DNA of 53,142 nucleotides from Nostoc sp. CMAA1605 (lineage in GTDB: Bacteria > Cyanobacteriota > Cyanobacteriia > Cyanobacteriales > Nostocaceae): assembly GCF_021596505.1 (NCBI RefSeq), contig NZ_PJIZ01000074.1:1-53142 (forward strand), written 5' to 3'. The notes beneath the pieces are model-generated. The model made no database searches and was not told where the DNA came from. It saw only the letters and a list, made by a program, of their open reading frames with translations. Every line of letters begins with the position of its first letter. Within the stretch, counting starts at the first letter, position 1. Shown in pieces: positions 34,048 through 41,556 of the stretch. Position numbers and translations under genes: made by a program.

Positions 34048-34935
34048 ATGGTCAACGATACTGAGTACATCAGGCAAACTGAAGCCACACGGGTGCGTGT
34101 TCTCAGCGAAGCACTACCTTATATTCAACAATTCGCCGGTCGCACTGTTGTTGTTAAATATGGTGGTGCGGCAATGAAAGACAGTACCCTTAAAGACCAA
34201 GTGATCCGGGATATTGTCTTTTTATCCTGTGTTGGCTTGCGACCAATTTTAGTCCACGGTGGCGGCCCGGAAATTAACAGCTGGTTAGATAAACTGGGTA
34301 TTGAAGCACAATTTAAAAATGGTCTACGTGTCACTGATGCCCCCACAATGGATGTTGTGGAAATGGTGTTGGTGGGGCGCGTTAATAAAGAAATTGTCGC
34401 GTTAATTAACCAAGCTGGCGGTTTAGCTGTAGGGCTATGTGGTAAAGATGGTAACTTAATTACTGCCCGTCCCCAAGGTCAAGAAGGCATTGGCTTTGTT
34501 GGTGAGGTTAGTAACGTTAATATCAAAATTTTAGACACCCTAGCTAGTAATGGTTATATCCCTGTAGTCTCTAGCGTGGCGGCGGATGAAACGGGACAAG
34601 CATATAACATTAATGCGGATACAGTAGCCGGAGAAATCGCTGCTGCACTAGGGGCAGAAAAATTGATTTTATTGACTGATACCAGGGGGATTTTGAAAGA
34701 TTACAAAGACCCCTCGACGTTAATTCCCAAAGTTGATATTCGGGAGGCGCGAGATTTAATTGCTAGTGGTGTGGTAAGTGGTGGGATGATCCCCAAAGTC
34801 AATTGTTGTGTGCGATCGCTAGCCCAAGGTGTCCGCGCCGCCCACATCATCGACGGCCGCATCCCCCACGCCCTACTACTGGAAATCTTCACCGATGTCG
34901 GGATTGGGACGATGATTTTAGGTTCGTTGATTTAG
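34048..34935 (+). CDS. argB: Acetylglutamate kinase
   Basis: This 295-residue enzyme phosphorylates N-acetylglutamate, the controlled step of arginine synthesis. Conserved sites are VVKYGGAAM near residue 36, the substrate and phosphate loop VHGGGPEIN near 73, and the ATP-side AADETGQAYNINADTVAGEIA near 190. An extended N-terminal helix (residues 1-25) is of the kind found in arginine-sensitive hexameric enzymes. In cyanobacteria this type is relieved from arginine inhibition by the PII signal protein, so the same is expected here. The upstream region is full of repeats. Confidence 0.96.
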   Translation: MVNDTEYIRQTEATRVRVLSEALPYIQQFAGRTVVVKYGGAAMKDSTLKDQVIRDIVFLSCVGLRPILVHGGGPEINSWLDKLGIEAQFKNGLRVTDAPTMDVVEMVLVGRVNKEIVALINQAGGLAVGLCGKDGNLITARPQGQEGIGFVGEVSNVNIKILDTLASNGYIPVVSSVAADETGQAYNINADTVAGEIAAALGAEKLILLTDTRGILKDYKDPSTLIPKVDIREARDLIASGVVSGGMIPKVNCCVRSLAQGVRAAHIIDGRIPHALLLEIFTDVGIGTMILGSLI

Positions 34936-35045
34936 AAAGGGGTGTAAGGGTGTAAGGGTGTAGGGGTGTAAGGGTGTAGAGAGATATTTACACCTATTCC
35001 CCATGCCCAATGCCCAATGCCCAATGCCCAATGCCCAATGCCCCA
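34936..35045. repeat. GGTGTAAG and CCCAATG repeat tracts after argB
   Basis: GGGTGTAAGGGTGTAGGGGT units are followed by six CCCAATG heptamers and CCCATACC. They cover the space between argB and the convergent gene at 35050-35487. Confidence 0.88.
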
Positions 35046-35049
35046 TACC

Positions 35050-35487
35050 CTATCTTTTCCATCCTGGATAGATAATCACACGCGATCGCCTGATTGGTGT
35101 CCGTTGCCAAGAGTTATTAATGATCACTGGATTTATCAGTGTGGAATTATTGATGATGGGATTTACCAAGGTGGGATTAAACAGCGTAGTATCATTAATT
35201 ACTTGATGTCTGACTGGAGGATAAGGGTGATAATTGCCGATACTTCTAGGCTGTACATTGATTGTTCGAGGATGCACGTTTATTGTTCTGGGATGTACAG
35301 GTATCCGATTGTTTAAGGGATTGCCATAGGTGAAATAACCATCTGAAGTTGTTTGGCTATACCCAAAAGAGTTATTCCCATCAATCACAAATACTTGTTG
35401 CGCCGATGCTGGGCTAATTGTGGCGTTAAGCAGTGCTAAAGCCAACCCTGTACCCAAACAACCGAGAGAATGCTTAAATTTCAGCAT
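35050..35487 (-). CDS. Small secreted protein, unknown function
   Basis: This 145-residue protein has a clear signal peptide (MLKFKHSLGCLGTGLALALL, cleavage likely after ISPASA near residue 29). The mature part is rich in Asn, Pro, Ile and Val with short internal repeats: HPRTINV twice, then QPRSIGN, and later TLFNPTLVNPIINNSTLINP. It ends basic (RRSRVIIYPGWKR). Repeats of this kind suggest an extended beta surface protein. I know no family name. It is divergent from the TPR gene at 35658. Confidence 0.65.
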   Translation of the reverse strand: MLKFKHSLGCLGTGLALALLNATISPASAQQVFVIDGNNSFGYSQTTSDGYFTYGNPLNNRIPVHPRTINVHPRTINVQPRSIGNYHPYPPVRHQVINDTTLFNPTLVNPIINNSTLINPVIINNSWQRTPIRRSRVIIYPGWKR

Positions 35488-35657
35488 ATTTACTGACCTA
35501 ATTTTGATAATCTCAATTTTTATTAAGAAAATAACGGCATTTACTTAGATAGAATTTTAAAAGTTTATCGAGTGGAAAATTGCCGAGGTTTAATAAAGAT
35601 TCCAAGAAGATTAGGACACTTGGCAAAATAAAAGCAGTGCTGATTGGTGGGTAAATC

Positions 35658-36179
35658 GTGGTGAATACAGAAAGTTTAGAACTAGCTAAAACTAGATACC
35701 AAGCCGGTAAAATTGCGTTTGAAAATGGCAAATATCGGGAATCTGTAGAAAATCTAGAGAAAGCCAGGGATTTATTAGAACGTAATTCCCGCTTAGGGGG
35801 TGAAGTAGATATTTGGTTAGTCACAGCCTATGAAGCAGCCGGACGTACAGAAGATGCGATCGCACTGTGTCAACAACTCCGTCGTCATCCCCACTCGGAA
35901 ACCCGCGATCAAGCACGCAGGTTAGTTTACATCCTGCAAGCACCAAAACTGAAAAGACCGAGTAATTGGATGACGGAAATTCCCGATTTGGCGGCAATAT
36001 CAGATAATGAAGCCAAAATTCGCATAGCACCCAAACCGCGCCCATCTACTCAACGTAAACCACCGGAAAAAGAGTTTGTTGATCTAAGTCAGGTCAATAC
36101 TAAAGATAATCGCTTTATTTGGGTGGCATTAGTTGCTATTGGGTTAACAATTTCTTATTTGGTTTGGCAGGGAATTTAG
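35658..36179 (+). CDS. TPR-containing protein with C-terminal membrane anchor
   Basis: This 173-residue protein starts at GTG 35658. Residues 8-95 form about two tetratricopeptide-like helix pairs (LAKTRYQAGKIAFENGKYRE and LVTAYEAAGRTEDAIALCQQ), a scaffold for protein contacts. A basic Pro-rich linker follows. The last 20 residues (FIWVALVAIGLTISYLVWQG) are one membrane helix, so it is probably tail-anchored with the TPR part in the cytoplasm. No partner can be named. Repeat tracts separate it from the next gene. Confidence 0.72.
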   Translation: MVNTESLELAKTRYQAGKIAFENGKYRESVENLEKARDLLERNSRLGGEVDIWLVTAYEAAGRTEDAIALCQQLRRHPHSETRDQARRLVYILQAPKLKRPSNWMTEIPDLAAISDNEAKIRIAPKPRPSTQRKPPEKEFVDLSQVNTKDNRFIWVALVAIGLTISYLVWQGI

Positions 36180-36266
36180 GGAGTTGGGCATGGGGCATGG
36201 GGCATTGGGCATTGGGTATGGGGAAGAGGTTGGATTTTTATGTAGTTTTCAGGAGGAGTATATTTA

Positions 36267-37091
36267 ATGAATTATTCTAGGTTTTTAAAATTGTTAATGT
36301 CGTTAGTTAGAACATTTCAGTTATTTAGATTTAATAGTCGTAAAATTTTGCCTTTAGTATTGTCTATATCACTGCTGTTATCGGGTTGTGTTCAGTATGA
36401 CATTGGCGTGAATTTTCATAATTCTAATAGCGGTGAACTCGTACAGCATATTAGGTTAGAGCAAAAGCTAACTAGTTTTAGCGGTGATTATGTTTATGAA
36501 TGGTTAAATAGTATCGAAAACCGCGCCCGTAAACTAGATGGTAAAGCTAAACGCATTTCTAGGGAAGAAGTTGTGGTAACAATTCCTTTTAGTAATGGGC
36601 AGGAATTGCAGACTAAATTTAATGAATTTTTCACTTCACAAAATCAACAAGATGCTGAACCTGAAAGTACAGAATCTGGCTCAGATATACCCAAAGTAGA
36701 GTCTAATTTATTGTTATTCCAAAACAACTTTATCTTAGCAGTCAGAAATAAATTAATTTATGATTTAGACTTGCGATCGCTGGCTTTAATTGGCAGTAAA
36801 GGCAACGTTATGGCTGATACTGGTTCTATTCTCAATTTAGAATTTGCCCTCAATACTCCTTGGGGTGCTAAAAGTATACCAGTCTCAGAAACCGCCATTG
36901 AACCAGAAAAAAAAGGTCAGCAATTAGTATGGCAACTCCAACCTGGTGAACTGAATCACATTGAAGTAGTATTCTGGCTACCTAGTCCTTTAGGAATTGG
37001 TGGCTTATTAATTATCTTGTTCGTTTGGGGAGGCATATACCTAAGATATAACTATATGCCTGATCCCCGATTAAAGTTGAGTGCTGAGTAA
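36267..37091 (+). CDS. DUF3153 lipoprotein
   Basis: This 274-residue protein starts at ATG 36267, eleven bases after a near-perfect AGGAGGAG ribosome site. The signal segment ends at a lipobox (LLLSGC near residue 41), so it should be lipid-anchored. The following VQYDIGVNFHNSNSGELVQH and the arrangement of beta strands fit the cyanobacterial DUF3153 family. A C-terminal membrane helix (LGIGGLLIILFVWGGIYL near residue 245) gives a second anchor. Function is unknown. It converges with pdxH, with only eight bases between the two stop codons. Confidence 0.75.
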   Translation: MNYSRFLKLLMSLVRTFQLFRFNSRKILPLVLSISLLLSGCVQYDIGVNFHNSNSGELVQHIRLEQKLTSFSGDYVYEWLNSIENRARKLDGKAKRISREEVVVTIPFSNGQELQTKFNEFFTSQNQQDAEPESTESGSDIPKVESNLLLFQNNFILAVRNKLIYDLDLRSLALIGSKGNVMADTGSILNLEFALNTPWGAKSIPVSETAIEPEKKGQQLVWQLQPGELNHIEVVFWLPSPLGIGGLLIILFVWGGIYLRYNYMPDPRLKLSAE

Positions 37092-37099
37092 TCAAGCAC

Positions 37100-37744
37100 T
37101 CATGGAGATAAACGCTCAATTTGCCAATTGCCATTCTCTGTAAGAGTATAAAGCAAGCGATCGTGTAAACGGCTAGAGCGTCCTTGCCAAAATTCAATTT
37201 CGCTGGGGATCACCCGAAATCCCCCCCAATGAGGGGGACGGGGAACCTCTTGATTTTCGTATTTAGACTGCAATTCCTGCATTCTCTGTTCTAAAAATTC
37301 TCGGTTAGGGATGACTTGACTTTGTTCTGAAGCCCATGCACCTAAACGACTTTTCGCGGGGCGAGTCTCAAAATAATAATCTGATTCCGCTTCAGAAACT
37401 TGCTCAACACGCCCTAAAATTCTGACTTGACGTTCCAATTCTGCCCACCAAAAAACTAAAGCCGCTTGGGGATTGATCGTTAATTCTTGTCCTTTACGAC
37501 TGTTATAGTTGGTGAAGAGGACAAAACCCCTCTCATCAAAATCTTTTAACAACACCATTCTCGCCGATGGTTTACCATCTGGTGTAGTTGTGGCCAGAGT
37601 CATAGCATTAGGTTCGGGAAGTTGGGCAGCTAATGCCTGCTCAAACCACTTTTTAAATTGTATAAAAGGATTGGGGTCAACTTCGTTTTTACTCAAACCT
37701 TCTAAAGAATAATCTTTCCGAAGATCAGCTATTGTTCTGTCCAT
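37100..37744 (-). CDS. pdxH: Pyridoxamine 5'-phosphate oxidase
   Basis: This 214-residue FMN enzyme oxidises pyridoxamine or pyridoxine 5'-phosphate to pyridoxal 5'-phosphate, the last step or salvage route for vitamin B6. Visible family marks are NAMTLATTTPDGKPSARMVL near residue 43, FVLFTNYNSRKGQEL near 75, WWAELERQVRILGRVEQ near 98, and the C-terminal PPHWGGFRVIPSEIEFWQG and RLHDRLLY. Length is typical. It is likely monocistronic. G-rich STRRs precede its start on the other side. Confidence 0.95.
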   Translation of the reverse strand: MDRTIADLRKDYSLEGLSKNEVDPNPFIQFKKWFEQALAAQLPEPNAMTLATTTPDGKPSARMVLLKDFDERGFVLFTNYNSRKGQELTINPQAALVFWWAELERQVRILGRVEQVSEAESDYYFETRPAKSRLGAWASEQSQVIPNREFLEQRMQELQSKYENQEVPRPPHWGGFRVIPSEIEFWQGRSSRLHDRLLYTLTENGNWQIERLSP

Positions 37745-37764
37745 CGTTAATGTATTTCCTTATG

Positions 37765-37895
37765 AGATTAGGGTGTAAGGGTATGGGGGTGTAAGGGTAT
37801 AGGGGTTTAGGGGTGTAAGGGAGAAAAGGAAGACGAAGTATTGATGTTTAATGACTAATGACTAATGACTAATGACTATTGACTATTGACTATTA
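37765..37895. repeat. GGGTGTAA tract and ACTAATG/ACTATTG STRRs
   Basis: GGGTGTAAGGGTATGGGGGT units near pdxH are followed, nearer to the transporter gene, by three ACTAATG and three ACTATTG heptamers. The second tract ends 15 bases before the start at 37910 and right before its AAGGAG ribosome site. Confidence 0.88.
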
Positions 37896-37909
37896 CTAAG
37901 GAGTATCGA

Positions 37910-39001
37910 TTGCGTCAGATACGCCGTTCGGCATCCCTTCAAAGTTTACTATTCTACGGTCTGGGTGGCCCAATTGTCGCTCTGAACGTTTGGCTGTTAT
38001 CTGTACTCTTTCGTTATTTCCAAAACCCTATTACTATTTTGAGTTTTGCGGCGATTTTAGCTTTTTTACTGAATTATCCAGTGAAATTTTTTGAAAGGGC
38101 TAAAATTTCTCGAACTTTAGCTGTAATCATTGTTCTGCTGGTTACATTAACTCTGTTTGTGATTGTGGGGGTGACTCTAGTACCGTTGCTGATTGACCAA
38201 ACTATTCAATTATTAAATAAAATTCCTGATTGGTTAAGTGCTAGTCAAGATAATTTCATACAGTTAGAGGCGTTTGCTAAACAGCGACGTTTACCTATTG
38301 ATTTAAGAGTGTTGACTAGTCAAATCAACGCCAGTATTCAAAATTTAGTTCAGCAGTTAGCTTCAGGCGCGGTGGGTTTAGCAGGAACATTGCTTTCAGG
38401 ATTGCTGAATTTTGTTTTGGTGGTGGTGTTAGCATTTTATATGCTAGTGTATGGCGATCGCGTCTGGTATGGTCTGATCAATCTTCTACCATCTAAATTC
38501 AGAATTCCCTTCACGAAGGCTTTGCAACTGAATTTTCAAAACTTTTTTCTCAGTCAGTTGTTATTAGGACTATTTATGACAGTAGTCCTTACCCCAATCT
38601 ATTTGATTCTCAAAGTTCCATTTGCTTTACTGTTTGCCATTCTCATCGGTATTTCTGAATTGATTCCTTTTATCGGTGCAGCCCTTGGTATTGGGACAGT
38701 AGTTATTTTAGTCTTATTGCAAAATGGGTGGTTAGCTGTACAAGTTGCCATAGCCACGATATTTATGCAGCAAATTAAAGATAATTTATTAGCTCCCAAA
38801 TTACTTGGCAATTTCATCGGACTAAATCCCATTTGGATTTTTGTCTCTATTTTGATGGGTTATGAAATTGCAGGTTTATTGGGAACTCTGGTAGCTGTTC
38901 CTATCGCTGGTACAATTAAGGGTACTTTTGACGCACTCAACAGTGCTAATTCAGGTGATTTCATGTCAACATTTACCATTCATCAAGATACTGAAAATTA
39001 A
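37910..39001 (+). CDS. AI-2E/PerM family membrane transporter
   Basis: This 363-residue protein belongs to the AI-2 exporter-like (PerM, UPF0118) family with about eight membrane helices. I choose TTG at 37910 because AAGGAG lies seven bases upstream. An earlier TTG at 37886 is part of a repeat tract. Typical features are the long periplasmic or amphipathic part between residues 90 and 145, and the C-terminal ISELIPFIGAALGIGTVVIL and IKDNLLAPKLLGNFIGLNPI. Transported substrate is unknown. Family members have been tied to autoinducer export or Na+/H+ exchange. Confidence 0.88.
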   Translation: MRQIRRSASLQSLLFYGLGGPIVALNVWLLSVLFRYFQNPITILSFAAILAFLLNYPVKFFERAKISRTLAVIIVLLVTLTLFVIVGVTLVPLLIDQTIQLLNKIPDWLSASQDNFIQLEAFAKQRRLPIDLRVLTSQINASIQNLVQQLASGAVGLAGTLLSGLLNFVLVVVLAFYMLVYGDRVWYGLINLLPSKFRIPFTKALQLNFQNFFLSQLLLGLFMTVVLTPIYLILKVPFALLFAILIGISELIPFIGAALGIGTVVILVLLQNGWLAVQVAIATIFMQQIKDNLLAPKLLGNFIGLNPIWIFVSILMGYEIAGLLGTLVAVPIAGTIKGTFDALNSANSGDFMSTFTIHQDTEN

Positions 39002-39045
39002 ATATTAAAATCACATGAATGTGTGTAATACAGTTTCTTGATGTA

Positions 39046-39073
39046 GTAGAGACGTTTCATGCAACGTCTCTAC
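39046..39073. terminator. GTAGAGACG palindrome, likely terminator or small repeat
   Basis: GTAGAGACGTTTC and GCAACGTCTCTAC are complementary with one mismatch around a tiny loop. It lies between two convergent genes and could end both. The core resembles CAGAGACGTTGCATACAA at 3905, so it may also be a dispersed repeat. Confidence 0.6.
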
Positions 39074-39113
39074 ATCTTTATATTTGGTGCAATCGCATAG
39101 AGAATTAGTGTAA

Positions 39114-39752
39114 CTATGATGTGATTTCAACTCTAGAATTACGTTGATTTACAAAACCAAGGGTAACTCGCTTCATCAACCAGTGCAGAACAGAGAGAAG
39201 CACAAAAGTTATAAATACAATAAACAAGGGTTGTTTGCCTAGAAGTTCCTCAACTCCTTTAGTTAATAAAGCATCGGGTTGAGTCACAAAATCCCAACTA
39301 TTAAAACGTAAAAACCGCCCCCAGTAAACACCTACCGCACAAAGAGCATGAGTAATCAACTCCATCCCTAAAATCCATTGGCTTTTACCGACGCGGTGGA
39401 GATAATAACCGAGGTTAATTAAGGAAATAACATACGCTTCAAAACCAGCGAAGATGACTACAAAATAAACAGGAATGAGTACCAATATAATCATCCATAC
39501 TGATTGAATTGTACGAATGTCATGAATTAAGTGAATAATATCAGTTAATAAATAAGGCGCATTTGGTAAAAAGGCATAGAAAACTAAAAATCCTAACCAC
39601 CAAACCCAAGAACGCCCCTTTTTATGGCGAAATAACCAAATACTTAATACTACAGGAATAAAGGCTAGGAATAAATTCCAAGTCATCCACCGCATATTTA
39701 TGCTTAAAACCTGTAAGATATTCACTATTAATTTTTCTGGCATAGCTTTCAC
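39114..39752 (-). CDS. DUF1361 family membrane protein
   Basis: This 212-residue membrane protein has about six helices and the DUF1361 pattern: RWMTWNLFLAFIPVVLSIWL near residue 21, LPNAPYLLTDIIHL near 63, and the conserved YWGRFLRFNSWD near 160. The family has no known activity. A start at ATG 39695 (MRWMTW) would remove 19 leading residues and is also possible. The upstream 418-bp spacer has no gene but carries a strong hairpin near 40015. Confidence 0.8.
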   Translation of the reverse strand: MKAMPEKLIVNILQVLSINMRWMTWNLFLAFIPVVLSIWLFRHKKGRSWVWWLGFLVFYAFLPNAPYLLTDIIHLIHDIRTIQSVWMIILVLIPVYFVVIFAGFEAYVISLINLGYYLHRVGKSQWILGMELITHALCAVGVYWGRFLRFNSWDFVTQPDALLTKGVEELLGKQPLFIVFITFVLLSVLHWLMKRVTLGFVNQRNSRVEITS

Positions 39753-40014
39753 TCACAAAATATTAATTGAATTAGATGAGATTTGTAATATTAACTAGCC
39801 GATTGTTGGGGATAAATATATTAATTGTGCATCACTGCAACTAAATCAAACAAATTACATTATTTAACCGAGTTGACTCTAAGTAGCTAGTATATACATA
39901 AAATCACATATAAAACATCATTCATCCTCATGAATTTTGTGAGAATTACAGGATTTTTTAAACTTATGTATGTAGTTGAAAATTTGGTTTTCATCTTTTA
40001 TCAGTTGACAAAAA

Positions 40015-40054
40015 CAAGTTCTCAGTAGCAGTAAAAACAACTACTAAGAACTTG
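40015..40054. terminator. 14-bp-stem hairpin downstream of the Thr/Asn-rich secreted protein gene
   Basis: CAAGTTCTCAGTAG pairs with CTACTAAGAACTTG around a 12-base loop, with one wobble. It lies about 120 bp past the stop of the minus-strand gene at 40171 and could end its transcript. There is no clean T-run. Confidence 0.55.
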
Positions 40055-40170
40055 AGGTAAGTTTATACACCTGAATCTCGCTCTTGTCCTAGCTCTGAAA
40101 TAAACTACAATTTGCCTAGTTGCGATTCCTGAATTATTTCACAGCGAATTAATTAAAAATTGTCTAATGG

Positions 40171-41316
40171 TTAGCGCACCATGATTCGACTGCGAGGCCC
40201 GATTTTAACTTGAGATTGAGGAGTCACAGTTTCTAAAGCAGAGACAGAGGGATTACCACTGCTGAATTCTATATTGGCTTCTGCAAAAGGCGTAGGTGTG
40301 ACTAATCCTGGTGATCCTGTTGCGCTAAATTGAGCATCACTGGAGATGATATTGGGTGTTCCAATATCAACATTGGAAGCTAGGTTAGTAGTTGTGATAT
40401 TTTGACTGGGTTGTTGGGATGTATTAACGTTGGTGCTGGGTTGGGAATTAGTGACGCTAGTAATAAGCGTGGATGTATTAACGTTGGTGCTGGGTTGGGA
40501 ATTGGTGACACTAGTAATAGGCGTGGGTGTACTGACGTTGGTGCTGGGTTGAGATGTGCTGGTGTTAGTGTTGGGAGTTGAATTTGTGGTGCTGGTGTTG
40601 GGGGTAGGATTTGTTGTATTAGTGTTAGTGTTGGGAGTGACTAAAGTAGCATCAGCCGGAACTGTGATGGTTAATCTCACCAAAGGTGAATTTTTCATCT
40701 GCAATGATGTCACAGTTGGCTGACCTGGTAGATCGGATTTGAAGTCAAAAACTGTGGGACTTTCGCCGCCGTTGCGATCGCTGTATCTTGGGCCTTGTCC
40801 ACTAACTTGAAATGTTCCTTGGTACTGTTTACCAGTGCTAGGATCGGTAACAATGCCAGTGTAAAAAGCTTTAGTTAATCCGAATTCATCTTGAACTACA
40901 CCTTGAAATTTTGTATCTGCGATTTTTCCTTGGTAGGTGAAACCAGTCAATTCACCCTTGGAAAGTACAGGTGAACTGAGGACACCATCTAAGGAAATTA
41001 CAGGGATACCTTTAAAGTCCACAAAATAGCGCAAACTTCCATCTGCGGCTGTTTCCATCTTCACATAATTAGACTGATAAATGGGATTACCATTGCGGTA
41101 GTAAGTACCATTAGAGTCAGTATCAATCCGCGTCACTCGATTGTTGAAGTTGGGGTTAAAGTTGGGAAGTTGAATATTTCCTGATAAGGTTCCAGTGCTT
41201 TGAATTGTTAATTGTGCTGAAGCACTGTTCCCCCCCATTCCTAACAACATCACTGCTAAACTGCTACTGCTAAGAATCCCATAACCCAATTTAGTAGTTG
41301 ATGAGCGCGATCGCAT
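40171..41316 (-). CDS. Secreted protein with Thr/Asn/Ser-rich repeat region
   Basis: This 381-residue exported protein has an N-terminal signal peptide (VMLLGMGGNSASAQ, cleavage near residue 35). Residues 36-220 form a conserved-looking domain with RVTRIDTDSNGTYYRNGNP and a mid segment on transformations of a strand-rich fold. Residues 225-310 are low complexity, built from NTNTT, TSTTNST and STNVNTSTLITSVTNSQP units that repeat almost exactly at DNA level (40430-40560). The end (QVKIGPRSRIMVR) is basic. No function is known. It follows the porin gene on the same strand, behind a terminator. Confidence 0.68.
   Translation of the reverse strand: MRSRSSTTKLGYGILSSSSLAVMLLGMGGNSASAQLTIQSTGTLSGNIQLPNFNPNFNNRVTRIDTDSNGTYYRNGNPIYQSNYVKMETAADGSLRYFVDFKGIPVISLDGVLSSPVLSKGELTGFTYQGKIADTKFQGVVQDEFGLTKAFYTGIVTDPSTGKQYQGTFQVSGQGPRYSDRNGGESPTVFDFKSDLPGQPTVTSLQMKNSPLVRLTITVPADATLVTPNTNTNTTNPTPNTSTTNSTPNTNTSTSQPSTNVSTPTPITSVTNSQPSTNVNTSTLITSVTNSQPSTNVNTSQQPSQNITTTNLASNVDIGTPNIISSDAQFSATGSPGLVTPTPFAEANIEFSSGNPSVSALETVTPQSQVKIGPRSRIMVR
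40430..40560 (-). repeat. Near-exact direct repeat of about 54-72 bp in the secreted protein gene
   Basis: The segment with GTTGGTGCTGGGTTGGGAAT and GTGACGCTAGTAATAAGCGT repeats in order twice, with a third partial copy ending in GGTTGAGATG. It codes the VTNSQPSTNVNTSTLITS units. Few silent changes separate copies, so expansion is recent. Confidence 0.8.
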
Positions 41317-41353
41317 AGTAAATTTGCTCCTGGTTAATAGTTCAATGAAAAAA

Positions 41354-41392
41354 CACGCACAGACGAGATTCAGGAAACTCGTCTCATGCGTG
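41354..41392 (-). terminator. Rho-independent terminator of the porin gene
   Basis: Read on the minus strand, CACGCATGAGACGAG pairs with CTCGTCTGTGCGTG and is followed by TTTTTT. It is placed about 165 bp after the porin stop and directly before the next minus-strand gene's start, so it can insulate the two. Confidence 0.78.
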
Positions 41393-41556
41393 ATTAAACG
41401 TGGGAGATGTAACTGCCATGAGGTTAAATGTAGTTTTTTAAGCTGATTTATCCCTGCGATGGTAGATTACACGCTAGTTGTTTCTCAAACTTCAACAGAA
41501 TTACAACCCTAAGTAGCTCAAAACCACTTAGTAATTACATTTACAGGTAATTAAAA

